Part shown: piece after piece, positions 36,541-45,713 of the stretch | Position numbering within the stretch: position 1 is the stretch's first letter | Layout: every line of letters starts with the position of its first letter | Origin: an uncultured beta proteobacterium | GTDB taxonomy: Bacteria > Pseudomonadota > Gammaproteobacteria > Burkholderiales > Burkholderiaceae_C | Direction: 5' to 3' | NCBI GenBank assembly: GCA_903897925.1 | Contig: CAIUDG010000100.1 | Location: 1-64,000 of the forward strand | Length of the DNA: 64,000 nt | The notes under the pieces: model-generated | Told to the model about the DNA's origin: nothing | What the model saw: the letters and a program-made list of their open reading frames with translations, nothing else | Database searches by the model: none | Translations under genes and position numbers: made by a program

Positions 36541-36560
36541 TGACGTTTACGTAAACGTCA
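36541..36560. promoter_or_regulatory. 20-bp perfect palindrome, probable MerR/LiuR operator
   Basis: The sequence tgacgtttacgtaaacgtca is its own reverse complement. It lies 58 bp upstream of the regulator ATG and 23 bp upstream of the divergent MBL gene ATG at 36584. MerR regulators bind such dyads, and LiuR-type sites are TTTACGTAAACG-like to my recollection. It could control both genes. Confidence 0.75.
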
Positions 36561-36583
36561 ATTATGTAGCATAAAGACCCGCC

Positions 36584-37693
36584 ATGAAAGCACTCGAATC
36601 GCAACTTCAATACCCCCACGCCGACACGCTGCCGGAACCCGGCGCCTGCATCGAAGTCGCAGCGGGCGTGAAGTGGCTGCGCATGGCGCTGCCATTTGAG
36701 CTGGACCACATCAACCTTTGGCTGCTGCGCGACTGCATCGACGGCGTGAGCGGCTGGAGCGTGGTTGACACCGGCATCCACGCCGACAACAGCAAAGCCA
36801 ACTGGGAACGCATTTTCGCCGATGAACTCGACGGCCTGCCGATTCTGCGCATTATCGTCACACACATGCACCCGGACCACATTGGCATGGCCGACTGGCT
36901 CTGCCAACACTGGAATGCCCCGCTCTGGATCAGCGCCAGCGAATACCTGGTAGCACGCCTGGCCTGTATGGGGGTGGACGCCTTCAGCGGCGAAGCCACC
37001 GTGCAGTTCTACGCCGCACATGGCCTGAACGACCCGAAAACCGCGCGCCGTCTGATGATCCGCAGCAACTATTTCCAGACCCTGGTGCCCAGCGTGCCGG
37101 AGCAATACCACCGCCTGCAGGACCAGCAAAGCATTCGCATCGGGGCACAGCAGTGGCGCTGCATCGCCGGTTTCGGCCACTCGTATGAACACATGGCCTT
37201 GTACTGCGAAGCACTGGGTGTGCTGATTGGCGGCGACATGCTGCTGCCACGTATCTCCACCAATGTTGGCGTCTATGTGCAAGAGCCCGAGGCCAACGCG
37301 CTGCAGTCCTTTCTGCAATCGATTGACCGCTTTCTGCCACTGCCCGCCGAAACCCTGGTACTGCCCTCGCACGGCCGCCCGTTCACCGGCCTGCAGACCC
37401 GGGTGCAGCAACTCCATGCGCACCACCGCGAACGCCTGGAAGAACTGCTGGCAGCTTGCCGCGAGCGCCCGCACAGTGCCGCCGACGCGCTGGGCCTGCT
37501 GTTCAAGCGCCCGCTCGACTTTCACCAAACCACCTTCGCCCTGGGCGAAGCGGTAGCCCACCTGCATGCGCTGTGGTATGACGGCCTGGTGCAACGGCAG
37601 CGTGATGCCGATGGCGTTTATCGGTTTGCTGCGGCGCCGGACGGTGCCAGCACAGCCCAGGCGGCTACCACTTCGGAACCGCGTCGTCCTTGA
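36584..37693 (+). CDS. MBL-fold metallo-hydrolase with C-terminal winged helix
   Basis: The 369-residue protein has the metal motif VTHMHPDHIGMADWL, IAGFGHSYEHMALYC and the C-terminal LPSHGRPFTGLQTRVQQLHAHHRERLEELL. This is the layout of MBL hydrolases with a C-terminal winged-helix region of the LACTB2/BLACT type. Such proteins hydrolyse thioesters or lactones, or act on RNA. Divergent transcription from a LiuR-like regulator over a shared palindrome suggests an acyl-CoA or acyl-thioester substrate. Its 3' end overlaps the convergent peptidase gene by 29 bp. Confidence 0.87.
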   Translation: MKALESQLQYPHADTLPEPGACIEVAAGVKWLRMALPFELDHINLWLLRDCIDGVSGWSVVDTGIHADNSKANWERIFADELDGLPILRIIVTHMHPDHIGMADWLCQHWNAPLWISASEYLVARLACMGVDAFSGEATVQFYAAHGLNDPKTARRLMIRSNYFQTLVPSVPEQYHRLQDQQSIRIGAQQWRCIAGFGHSYEHMALYCEALGVLIGGDMLLPRISTNVGVYVQEPEANALQSFLQSIDRFLPLPAETLVLPSHGRPFTGLQTRVQQLHAHHRERLEELLAACRERPHSAADALGLLFKRPLDFHQTTFALGEAVAHLHALWYDGLVQRQRDADGVYRFAAAPDGASTAQAATTSEPRRP

Positions 37694-38588
37694 GCTGCCG
37701 GCGCAGGCTGGCATAGTCGGGCAGCACACTGGCCACGGTGTCCCAGAATCGCGGGCTATGGTCCATGACCCGCAAGTGGCTAAGCTCATGTGCCACCACG
37801 TAATCGATCACCGGCTGGCGAAAGTGGATCAGGCGCCAATTCAAGCGCACCGAGCCATCGGCGCTGGCACTGCCCCAGCGGGTTCCTGCGCTGCTCAAGC
37901 GGAATTTCTTCCATTGCACGCCGAGCAGGGGCGCAAAATGCTCCAGCCGCGCCTGAAAATTGTCCCGCGCCTGGCGCATCAGCCAGGACTGGGCGGCATC
38001 GCGAATCTGTTGCGCCGTGGCCGTGTCCGCCAGGCGCAGATGCAAACCGGGAATGCTTGTCAGCGCGGTATCCGACGGCGCCAGCAGTTGCGCCCCGGCA
38101 CCACGCGACTGCAAACCCGGGTCCAGCACCAGCCGAATCATTCCGCCCAGATAAGGCAGTTGCGCGCCGTCCTGCCAGACAATGCGGGCACTTTCCAGGC
38201 GTTGCTGGCGTTCCTGCGACTCCTGCAGCTTGCGCAGCACCCAGGCGGACTTTTCCTGCAACGCCGCTTCCACTTCGTACAACGGTGTCCAGCGCGGCGC
38301 CCGCACCACCAGGCCCTCCGGACCGACCATAAAACCAATCGTGCGGCGCTTGGCCCGGGTAAATTCATACGCCACCAGGGCATCGCCAAGGCGGCTTTCC
38401 CGGCTCGCCCGCGGGTGCCGGAAATGGGCGTGTTCTATCGCCTGGTCGAGTGGCTGGCCGGCGACAAAGGGTCCACGCACCAGAGTTGCTGGCGTTACTG
38501 GCGTTGCAAGCGGTGCTGCCGCGACGACAGGCGACGCCAGCGCGTCGTCACCAAACAGGTCCAGCGTGTATCGCAACAGCGCATGCAT
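37665..38588 (-). CDS. YgjP/SprT-like zinc metallopeptidase (M48-type, DUF45)
   Basis: The start is taken at ATG 38588 (MHALLRYTLDLFGDDALASP), giving 307 residues. The C-terminal half is a YgjP-like metallopeptidase domain with the zinc motif VAHELSHLRVMDHSPRFWD and the preceding SSAGTRWGSASADGSVRLNWRL. The N-terminal 70 residues are Ala/Pro-rich and probably unstructured. The biological substrate is not known for this family. It is the last gene of the corC-lnt-glyQ-glyS-gmhB string (19 nt after gmhB) and overlaps the convergent MBL gene. Confidence 0.88.
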   Translation of the reverse strand: MHALLRYTLDLFGDDALASPVVAAAPLATPVTPATLVRGPFVAGQPLDQAIEHAHFRHPRASRESRLGDALVAYEFTRAKRRTIGFMVGPEGLVVRAPRWTPLYEVEAALQEKSAWVLRKLQESQERQQRLESARIVWQDGAQLPYLGGMIRLVLDPGLQSRGAGAQLLAPSDTALTSIPGLHLRLADTATAQQIRDAAQSWLMRQARDNFQARLEHFAPLLGVQWKKFRLSSAGTRWGSASADGSVRLNWRLIHFRQPVIDYVVAHELSHLRVMDHSPRFWDTVASVLPDYASLRRQLKDDAVPKW

Positions 38589-38607
38589 GCGCGCCGGCCA
38601 GCGCCCC

Positions 38608-39156
38608 TCAGGGCTGCGCCACCAGGTACTGGGCAAACGCCCGTAAATCGTCGTGCACCATGGTTCCGGCCGGGAAGGTCTCGGGCAAGGTCTGGCCACG
38701 GTAACCCGCCGCCTTGCCGGTCAGCACCAGGTGCGGCACGCAACCGACGGCCGCCCCGGCCAGCAGGTCACGCACCGAATCGCCCACGGTTGGCGTACCC
38801 TTGAGTTCAACGCCATAGCGTTCGGCAATCTGTTCGTACAAACCAGGCGCCGGTTTGCGGCAGTTGCACTGGTCTTCCGGGGCATGTGGACAGTAAAAAA
38901 TGGCGTCCACTTTGCCGCCTACCGCCGCCAGCATGTCGTGCATCTTGGCATGCATGGCGTTCAGCGCACCCATGTCAAACAAGCCGCGCCCCAGGCCCGA
39001 CTGGTTGGTCACCACCACCACATGCCAGCCAGCGTGGTTCAATTTGGCGATGGCCTCCAGCGCCCCCGGCAGCGGACGCCATTCGCTGGGCGATTTGACG
39101 AATTCATCGCTGTCTTCGTTGATGGTGCCGTCGCGGTCCAGAATGCAGAGTTTCAT
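38608..39156 (-). CDS. gmhB: D-glycero-beta-D-manno-heptose 1,7-bisphosphate 7-phosphatase
   Basis: This 182-residue HAD-III phosphatase acts in ADP-heptose synthesis for the lipopolysaccharide inner core. Motif I is LDRDGTINEDSD (D7, D9), and the zinc-binding loop CPHAPEDQCNCRKP is the GmhB hallmark, followed by VGDSVRDLLAG. The first residue is an ATG 14 nt after glyS. Placement right after glyS is typical of Burkholderiales. Confidence 0.95.
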   Translation of the reverse strand: MKLCILDRDGTINEDSDEFVKSPSEWRPLPGALEAIAKLNHAGWHVVVVTNQSGLGRGLFDMGALNAMHAKMHDMLAAVGGKVDAIFYCPHAPEDQCNCRKPAPGLYEQIAERYGVELKGTPTVGDSVRDLLAGAAVGCVPHLVLTGKAAGYRGQTLPETFPAGTMVHDDLRAFAQYLVAQP

Positions 39157-39170
39157 CGGATGGCCCAGGG

Positions 39171-41315
39171 TTAGCTCGCCAGTTTGGAGAGATCAGCAAC
39201 ACGGTTCATTGCCACGTGCAGGGTCTGCAGCAAGCCCTGGCGGTTCAGTCGCAGGTCCAGCGCTTCGGCATTCACCATCACGTCGGCAAAAAAGGCGTCC
39301 ACCGGCTCACGCAAAGCGGCCAGGGTCTGCAGCGAAGCGCTGTAGTCGCCACTTTCCCACTGCGCCTGGGCTTGCGGCAGCACCGCTTTCATGCTCTGGT
39401 AAAGGGCAATTTCAGCGGCTTCCTGCAACAGCACTTCGCTGACATGCGCATCCACCTGCTCGGTCTTTTTCAAAATATTGCCAATGCGCTTGTTGGCCGC
39501 CGCCAGCGCCGCACTGGACGGCAATGCGGCAAAGGCGCGCACCGCCAGCAGGCGCTTGCTAACATCGGCCAGCCGTGCCGGACGCAAGGCCAGCACCGCA
39601 TCGACTTCCTGGGCGCTATAGCCCTGCTCGCGCAAACTGCCCGCCAGCCGGTCATACATGAATTCCACCAACGCGGCACTGGCGTCGACAATCTTGTCTC
39701 CGAACGCCGGCACAGCACACTGCAGCAAGGCGGCAAGGTTCAGCGGCAGGTCTTTTTCCACCAGCATGCGAATCACGCCGAGCGCGTGGCGGCGCAGCGC
39801 GAACGGGTCTTTGTCGCCGGTTGGCAAATTGCCAATACCGAACATGCCGACCAGGGTTTCCAGCTTGTCGGCCAGCGCCACCACCAGGCCCACGTCATTG
39901 CGCGGCAACGCGTCACCGGCAAAACGTGGCTTGTAGTGGTCTTCGATGGCGCAGGCCACCGCATCGCCCAGGCCGTCATGGCGCGCATAGTAGCCGCCCA
40001 TGATGCCCTGCAACTCGGGAAACTCACCGACCATGTCGGTCAGCAGATCGGTTTTGGCCAGGCGCGCCGCCACGTCCGCCGACGTGCCAAGGGCGTCTGC
40101 GCCGGCGTAGCCGGCCTGCGCCAGCAACGCCACGATGCCAGCGGCAATCGCCTGGACCCGCGCCGTGCGCTCGCCCTGGGTGCCAAGTTTGTTGTGATAG
40201 ACCACTTTGGCCAGTCCCGCAACGCGCGACTCCAGCGTCTTGCGCCGGTCTTGGTCATAAAAGAATTTGGCATCGGCCAGGCGCGGGCGCACCACGCGCT
40301 CGTTACCGCCAATCACGGCACTGGCGTCGGCCGGGCTGATATTGCTGACCACCAGGAACTGGTGCGTCAGCTTGCCCTGGGCGTCCAGCAAGGGAAAGTA
40401 TTTCTGGTTGGCCTTCATGGTGAGAATCAGGCATTCCTGTGGCACGTCCAGAAACTGCTTTTCGAATTCGCAGACCAGCACATTCGGACGTTCGACCAAA
40501 GCCGTGACTTCGTCCAACAGCGCAGCATCTTCGATGGCGTGCACACCGTTGCCGATGCGTGCCGCAGCGGCCTGCAACTGCCGCAGGATCTCGGCGCGGC
40601 GCTTGGCAAAACTTGGAATCACGGCACCATCGTCCTGCAAACTGGCCTCATAGGCGTCGGCATCGGCGACCAACACCGGCGACACACGCGCTTCAAAACG
40701 ATGCCCTTGTGTGCTGTTGCCGGCCTGCAAACCGAGGGCCCGCACCGGCACAACGCGGCTGCCATGCAGGGCCAGCAAGCCATGCGCCGGACGCACAAAA
40801 CTGACACTGCTCCAGCCTGGCAGCGCACAGCCGCTGAAGGCATCAAGCTGGTACGTCATGACCTTGGGAATCGGCAACTTGGCAATCGCTTCATCGAGGG
40901 CTTTCTGCAAGCCGTCCAGCAGCGTGGCGCCGGTGACCATGCTTTCGAAAAACAGCGCCTCGGCCTTGCCATCCTGCGCCCGCTTGAGGCCGCCCACGGC
41001 GCTGGCATCGGCGCCCAGCGCCGCCAGTTTCTTCAACAGCGCGGGGGTTGCCTGACCTTGCGCATCCAGGCCCACGCTGACCGGCATCAGCTTCGCCGAT
41101 ACCGCCTTGTCCGGCGCCTGCTCAGCCACCGCAGTGAGGTGCACGCCAAGGCGGCGTGGAGAGGCGTACTGCGTCCACACCGCATCGGCGGCGGCCAGGC
41201 CCTGCGCCTTGAGCGAGTCGCTCAGCACGCTGGCAAATGCATCGCCCAGGCGCTGCAAGGCCTTGGGTGGCAATTCTTCTACAAACAGTTCGACCAGAAG
41301 GTTGTTGGTTGCCAT
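39171..41315 (-). CDS. glyS: glycyl-tRNA synthetase beta subunit
   Basis: The 714-residue beta subunit of the bacterial alpha2-beta2 glycyl-tRNA synthetase begins NLLVELFVEELPPKALQRL, as in E. coli GlyS. It carries LTMKANQKYFPLLD, FFYDQDRRKTLESR and the C-terminal anticodon-binding region with RLNRQGLLQTLHVAMNRVADLS. It binds tRNA-Gly and is essential for charging together with GlyQ, whose gene ends 3 nt before this ATG. Co-translation is likely. Confidence 0.97.
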   Translation of the reverse strand: MATNNLLVELFVEELPPKALQRLGDAFASVLSDSLKAQGLAAADAVWTQYASPRRLGVHLTAVAEQAPDKAVSAKLMPVSVGLDAQGQATPALLKKLAALGADASAVGGLKRAQDGKAEALFFESMVTGATLLDGLQKALDEAIAKLPIPKVMTYQLDAFSGCALPGWSSVSFVRPAHGLLALHGSRVVPVRALGLQAGNSTQGHRFEARVSPVLVADADAYEASLQDDGAVIPSFAKRRAEILRQLQAAAARIGNGVHAIEDAALLDEVTALVERPNVLVCEFEKQFLDVPQECLILTMKANQKYFPLLDAQGKLTHQFLVVSNISPADASAVIGGNERVVRPRLADAKFFYDQDRRKTLESRVAGLAKVVYHNKLGTQGERTARVQAIAAGIVALLAQAGYAGADALGTSADVAARLAKTDLLTDMVGEFPELQGIMGGYYARHDGLGDAVACAIEDHYKPRFAGDALPRNDVGLVVALADKLETLVGMFGIGNLPTGDKDPFALRRHALGVIRMLVEKDLPLNLAALLQCAVPAFGDKIVDASAALVEFMYDRLAGSLREQGYSAQEVDAVLALRPARLADVSKRLLAVRAFAALPSSAALAAANKRIGNILKKTEQVDAHVSEVLLQEAAEIALYQSMKAVLPQAQAQWESGDYSASLQTLAALREPVDAFFADVMVNAEALDLRLNRQGLLQTLHVAMNRVADLSKLAS

Positions 41316-41318
41316 TGC

Positions 41319-42224
41319 TTATGCTGCCTTCTTCGCCATTTGTTCCACCCATTCGCGGGGCGCCATGGGGAATCCCAGGCGCTCGCGGCTTTCGTAATAA
41401 CTTTGCGCAACACTGCGCGCCAGGTTGCGGATACGCCCGATATAGGCTGCCCGCTCGGTCACGCTGATGGCCCCGCGTGCGTCCAGCAAATTGAAGCTGT
41501 GCGCCGCCTTCAGCACCTGCTCATACGCCGGCAAGGCCAGCTGCACCGACATCAGATGCTGCGCCTGCTTCTCGTGCGCGGCAAACGCCGTGAACAGGAA
41601 ATCGACATCGCTGTGCTCGAAGTTGTACGTTGACTGCTCGATTTCGTTTTGCTTGTAAACGTCGCCATAGCGCATGGTTTCGGTCCACTGCAGGTTGTAG
41701 ACATTGTCCACACCTTGCAGGTACATAGCCAGGCGTTCCAGTCCGTAGGTAATTTCGCCAGTCGCCGGCTTGCAATCGATACCGCCAACCTGCTGGAAAT
41801 AAGTGAACTGCGTCACTTCCATGCCGTTGAGCCAGACTTCCCAGCCCAGGCCCCAGGCGCCCAGGGTCGGATTTTCCCAATCGTCTTCCACGAAGCGGAT
41901 GTCGTTTTTCTTCAAGTCAAAGCCCAGGGCCTCGAGCGACCCCAGATACAACTCCAGAATGTTTGACGGTGCTGGCTTGAGCACCACCTGGTATTGGTAA
42001 TAGTGCTGCAAGCGGTTCGGATTTTCGCCATAGCGCCCATCCTTGGGGCGACGGCTGGGCTGCACATAGGCGGCCTTCCAGGGCTCCGGCCCGATGGCGC
42101 GCAAAAAAGTGGCGGTATGGGAAGTGCCGGCGCCGACTTCCATGTCATAGGGTTGCAACAAGGCACACCCCTGGCGATCCCAGTAGTCCTGCAGGCGAAG
42201 AATGATTTGCTGAAAGGTAAGCAT
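41319..42224 (-). CDS. glyQ: glycyl-tRNA synthetase alpha subunit
   Basis: The 301-residue catalytic subunit has the class II signature around [26 protein letters not shown] and continues [38 protein letters not shown] 42224 ([15 protein letters not shown]) is chosen over an upstream TTG because it matches the family start. The subunit activates glycine and, with GlyS, charges tRNA-Gly. It follows lnt by 48 nt and glyS follows by 3 nt. Confidence 0.97.
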   Translation of the reverse strand: MLTFQQIILRLQDYWDRQGCALLQPYDMEVGAGTSHTATFLRAIGPEPWKAAYVQPSRRPKDGRYGENPNRLQHYYQYQVVLKPAPSNILELYLGSLEALGFDLKKNDIRFVEDDWENPTLGAWGLGWEVWLNGMEVTQFTYFQQVGGIDCKPATGEITYGLERLAMYLQGVDNVYNLQWTETMRYGDVYKQNEIEQSTYNFEHSDVDFLFTAFAAHEKQAQHLMSVQLALPAYEQVLKAAHSFNLLDARGAISVTERAAYIGRIRNLARSVAQSYYESRERLGFPMAPREWVEQMAKKAA

Positions 42225-42272
42225 CTTGATGGGGCCCAAAAATACGGACGAGCCCTGTGTAAACCCTAGATT

Positions 42273-43862
42273 CTACGATCCGGCGTGAGCACTGTGCGCA
42301 GCCGCAGCGGCGATCGCCTTGGCACGGCGTCCCAGCAACAGCAGCACACCGGCCAGCAGCCAGTAGGGCCACAGCCCGAAGCGCCCGATCCACCAGGCGA
42401 AGGGGGTAATTCCGGCACGCCCCTGCACCGAACCGTGCAATACGCCGCGCGTAAAACGCGCCAGCTGGGCCTGGGTATGGGCCTGGTAGTCCAGGATTTG
42501 CGTCGAACCGGTATTGGTGGCGCGCAAGAAGGGACGCTGAAACTCCAGCGCCCGCATGCGCGAAATCTGCAAGTGCTGGTCCAGCACCACGGTATCGCCA
42601 AACCAACCCAGATTGCTGATATTCACAAAGATATTCGGCGCAGTATCGGCATCAAGAAAGCGCCGACCCAGTTCCTCGCCATACAAGTCTTCGTAGCAAA
42701 TATTCGGCGCCAGCCGCTGGCCGCGCCAGACGAAGGAAGGCTGCCCCAGTCCGCCGCGCAGAAAATCTCCCAAAGGAATCTTCATGAGCTGGGTAAACCA
42801 TTTGAACCACGGCGGTATAAACTCACCAAAGGGCACCAGGTGGTGCTTGTCGTAACGGTAATCCGGGCCAACGCCCAGGCCCAGCACCGAATTGGTATAG
42901 CCAGACACCGCGTCGCCCATGGGAATTCCGACCAGCGCCGCGCCGCCGTCAGCCAAACGCCGCTGGTGCAGTTGCTCCCAATAGCCGACCGGCAAGTCCA
43001 TGGGCACCAGCGGAATCGCGGTTTCTGGCGCCACCACCAAAACCTGCTGCTCCGCTTGCAACTGCGCGGCGTACCAGCGCAGTGCCTGCGGCACGCCGCT
43101 GCCGGCTTCAAATTTTTGGTCTTGGGCAATATTTCCTTGCAGCAGCGCCACTGGAATGCTTCCAGTGGCGTGCGTGAATTCGGCCCGCGGCAAGGTCCAC
43201 AGTGCCAGCAGCAGCGCCAACGCCGGCAGCATGCCTGCCCAGCGCCGCCAGTACAGCGCTGCGGCAAAAGACGCCGCGATCCAGACCGCCACCGCGCCGA
43301 TGCCATGCATGCCAATCCAGGGGGCCAGGGCCGCCAGCGGCCCCTCGGTATGGGCATAACCCACGGCACCCCAGCCAAAACCGGTCAGCCAGTTGGCGCG
43401 TGCCAGTTCGGCCATCAGCCACCAGGCGGCAAACTGCAGCGGCCAGACCCAGACATTGGCCGCAGCGCTGCGCCGCACGGCATACATGGCCAGCGTGTAA
43501 TAGCCACCCAAAGCCAGCGCCAGCGCCAGCACCGCCAGCATGGTCAGCACGGCCGGCAGTCCTCCGTAGGTGTGCATGGCCACATACAACCACCAGGTAG
43601 TCGCCGTCAGCCAAACGCCGCCAAAGACAGCCGCTCCGCGCGCCGCCGCCGCTGGCGATGCGCTGCGCAGACACAAATGCGCCACCCACGCCATGCCCGG
43701 CAACTGCAGCCACCAGACCGGAACACCTTCAGGGAACCCCCCATCCAGCGGCCAACAGGTGGCCAGCGCCACCAGCAACCCGGCCAAGCCCCACTGCGCC
43801 CAGGCCGGCAGCGCCAGGTAGCGCACATGCCCGCGAACCATGCCGGCCCAGACCCGGCTCAT
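42273..43862 (-). CDS. lnt: apolipoprotein N-acyltransferase
   Basis: Lnt adds the third acyl chain to the N-terminal Cys of lipoproteins at the periplasmic face of the inner membrane. The start at ATG 43862 overlaps the corC stop (ATGA), giving 529 residues. About eight hydrophobic helices precede and follow a nitrilase-like domain whose catalytic triad is visible: E280 in VVAPETAIPL, K339 in YDKHHLVPFGEF and C389 in NICYEDLYG. The GNIAQDQKF strand is typical. corC-lnt is a conserved pair. Substrates in this window include the DUF1566 lipoprotein and the BMP lipoprotein. Confidence 0.96.
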   Translation of the reverse strand: MSRVWAGMVRGHVRYLALPAWAQWGLAGLLVALATCWPLDGGFPEGVPVWWLQLPGMAWVAHLCLRSASPAAAARGAAVFGGVWLTATTWWLYVAMHTYGGLPAVLTMLAVLALALALGGYYTLAMYAVRRSAAANVWVWPLQFAAWWLMAELARANWLTGFGWGAVGYAHTEGPLAALAPWIGMHGIGAVAVWIAASFAAALYWRRWAGMLPALALLLALWTLPRAEFTHATGSIPVALLQGNIAQDQKFEAGSGVPQALRWYAAQLQAEQQVLVVAPETAIPLVPMDLPVGYWEQLHQRRLADGGAALVGIPMGDAVSGYTNSVLGLGVGPDYRYDKHHLVPFGEFIPPWFKWFTQLMKIPLGDFLRGGLGQPSFVWRGQRLAPNICYEDLYGEELGRRFLDADTAPNIFVNISNLGWFGDTVVLDQHLQISRMRALEFQRPFLRATNTGSTQILDYQAHTQAQLARFTRGVLHGSVQGRAGITPFAWWIGRFGLWPYWLLAGVLLLLGRRAKAIAAAAAHSAHAGS

Positions 43863-44731
43863 TCTTCGGCCAGCGCTTTCGTCGGCGCGACCTTGAACCA
43901 CTTCACGGCACCGCCCTTGGTATGCAACACCAGAAAGTCCAGCCCCCCCAGGGAATAGCGTTCGCCGCGCTTGGGCACATGGCCCATCTCATGCGCAATC
44001 AGGCCCCCCACGGTTTCGAAGTGGTCATCCGGGTCAGACCCGGCCAGGGTCACGGAAAATGCATCATTGACGCGTTCGATCAGAGCATCACCGCTGACAC
44101 GGTAGCTGCGGTCAGGCAGGCCGAAAATGTCACCCTTGTCCTCGGCAATGTCGAACTCGTCTTCGATTTCGCCAACGATCTGTTCCAGCACGTCTTCGAT
44201 GGTGATCAAGCCGGCCACCCGGCCAAACTCGTCGATCACAATCGCCTGGTGGTTGCGGTTGCCGCGAAAATCACGCAGCAGGTCGTTCAGGCCTTTGGAC
44301 TCGGGGATGTACACCGGAGAACGCAGCAAGGCGCGAATATTCAATTCGGGCGCACGCTGCAATTTCAGCAAGTCTTTCGCCAACAGGATGCCGACGATGT
44401 TTTCCCGGTCGCCGTCATACACCGGAAAGCGCGAGTGCGCGGTATCAATAACCTGGTGCAGTATCTCGTCCATGCTCGACTGGATATCCAGCAAATCCAT
44501 GCGTGGCGCCGGCACCATCACATCCCCGGCAGTCATCTCCGCCATGCGAATCACGCCTTCGAGCATCTGGCGTGAATCGGCACCAATAATGTTGTTGTCC
44601 TGTGCCTCTGCCAGCGTCTCGATCAATTCGGCGGCGGAGTCGGGTCCAGGGTGAATGAATTCAGCGAGCTTTTGCAAAAAGGTGCGCTTGTCTTCTTTCT
44701 CACCGGGACGTAAAGGATGGGGGGCTGACAC
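43859..44731 (-). CDS. corC: CorC-like CBS domain protein (magnesium/cobalt homeostasis)
   Basis: This cytoplasmic protein has a CBS pair (about 65-190; MVPAPRMDLLDIQ, HSRFPVYDGDRENIVGILLAKDLL, AIVIDEFGRVAGLITIEDVLEQIVGEIEDEFD) and a C-terminal CorC_HlyC transporter-associated domain (YRVSGDALIERVN). It resembles YbeX/CorC, which is linked to magnesium/cobalt efflux and ribosome assembly. The start is taken at GTG 44731 (VSAPHPLRPGEKEDKRTFLQ; 290 residues, E. coli 292); a TTG 39 nt upstream is possible. Coupled to lnt by ATGA. Confidence 0.9.
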   Translation of the reverse strand: MSAPHPLRPGEKEDKRTFLQKLAEFIHPGPDSAAELIETLAEAQDNNIIGADSRQMLEGVIRMAEMTAGDVMVPAPRMDLLDIQSSMDEILHQVIDTAHSRFPVYDGDRENIVGILLAKDLLKLQRAPELNIRALLRSPVYIPESKGLNDLLRDFRGNRNHQAIVIDEFGRVAGLITIEDVLEQIVGEIEDEFDIAEDKGDIFGLPDRSYRVSGDALIERVNDAFSVTLAGSDPDDHFETVGGLIAHEMGHVPKRGERYSLGGLDFLVLHTKGGAVKWFKVAPTKALAEE

Positions 44732-44975
44732 AGATGTAAGGGCGCGGCGGCCATTGTTGCGGAAGTGCAAGGATAGCGGATTTAATGGCCATGTTGATGC
44801 CTAGAACGCCGATAAAGCGTGCATTGCCCCGCGCGCCCGACCGGCACCTCAGGGCCGCGCACGCGGCGACGCCATCCTGCCTGGGGCCAGGCGGCACAAC
44901 GAATTCACCCAATTGGGGGATGCCAGCAGGCCAGCCTGCAGGCATGATCAAGTTCCATTTCGGAATGAACCGCCC
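44732..44975. other. 244-nt divergent gap between corC and the beta-barrel gene
   Basis: The region should hold promoters for both genes. I see GC-rich sequence, no convincing consensus pair, and no repeat beyond short matches. Confidence 0.4.
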
Positions 44976-45533
44976 ATGCTGTCATCGAACCTCAAAATAA
45001 GCGCCGTCGCCGCACTGCTGTGGCTGCAGCTGCCACTATTCGCCGCCGAACCTTATGTCGGCGTCGGTGCCGGTGCCGGCTTTGTCACGCTGAACAACCT
45101 TCGCACCGGAAACGCCAACGCCTGTTCCGGCCTCGCATCGAATCTGCTGCTGGGGCTGCCCATCAATGCGCATCTGGCGCTGGAAGCGGAATACGCCAGC
45201 ATTGGAAAATTCATCGATCCCAGCGTCAGCATGAATATCACCAGCGTCGGTGTTTCGGCGGTGGGTATTCTTCCTCTTGGCAATAGCAAATTTTCACTGC
45301 GCTGGAAAGGCGGCATAGCCAGCACCACCGCCACCGCCACGCCAATGGCGGGCTATTCGCTCACCGGCTCCGAAAGCACCGACAAAACCGGCATCACGCT
45401 GGGATTTTCAGCGCAATACGAGATGTCGCCGAATGTCAGTTTGCGCCTGTCCGCCGACAGCTATGAATTCGCTGCGGCGACCGCCTCGGGCCGCGTTGCC
45501 ACGCTGAACGCGCTGGGCATATTCCGTTTCTGA
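44976..45533 (+). CDS. small outer-membrane beta-barrel protein (OmpA/OmpW-like porin fold)
   Basis: The 185-residue protein starts at ATG 44976 (MLSSNLKISAVAALLWLQLP) with a signal peptide ending about LFAAEP. The mature part alternates hydrophobic and polar residues over about eight strands (PYVGVGAGAGFVTL, LALEAEYASIG, FSLRWKGGIAST, ITLGFSAQYEM, SLRLSADSYEF) and ends IFRF with the C-terminal Phe recognised by the outer-membrane insertion machinery. This is the layout of an 8-strand barrel such as the OmpA-like/OmpW group. Function unknown; no other domain is present. Confidence 0.82.
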   Translation: MLSSNLKISAVAALLWLQLPLFAAEPYVGVGAGAGFVTLNNLRTGNANACSGLASNLLLGLPINAHLALEAEYASIGKFIDPSVSMNITSVGVSAVGILPLGNSKFSLRWKGGIASTTATATPMAGYSLTGSESTDKTGITLGFSAQYEMSPNVSLRLSADSYEFAAATASGRVATLNALGIFRF

Positions 45534-45617
45534 CAGCTCCCAGCAGCGGGCCGGCACGAGTCCTCGGGCAATGGTCAGCGCGCGCCCTGACTGGAATTAT
45601 CCAAGCGGGCCGGGGTA

Positions 45618-45633
45618 TTATCAATATTGATAA
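45618..45633. repeat. 16-bp perfect palindrome in an AT-rich patch
   Basis: TTATCAATATTGATAA is a perfect palindrome in the 180-nt convergent gap after the beta-barrel gene. The adjoining 45640-45700 is very AT-rich (runs of TTAATTAATTAATT and TTTATTTATTAATAAATAA), in sharp contrast to the surrounding GC-rich DNA. It may act as a terminator-like or protein-binding site; there is no obvious gene. Confidence 0.5.
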
Positions 45634-45713
45634 AAACCCATACTTAAATATTAATTAATTAATTGACCAATTTATTTATTAATAAATAAACTGCGCAACT
45701 GTGTAATATTGCA

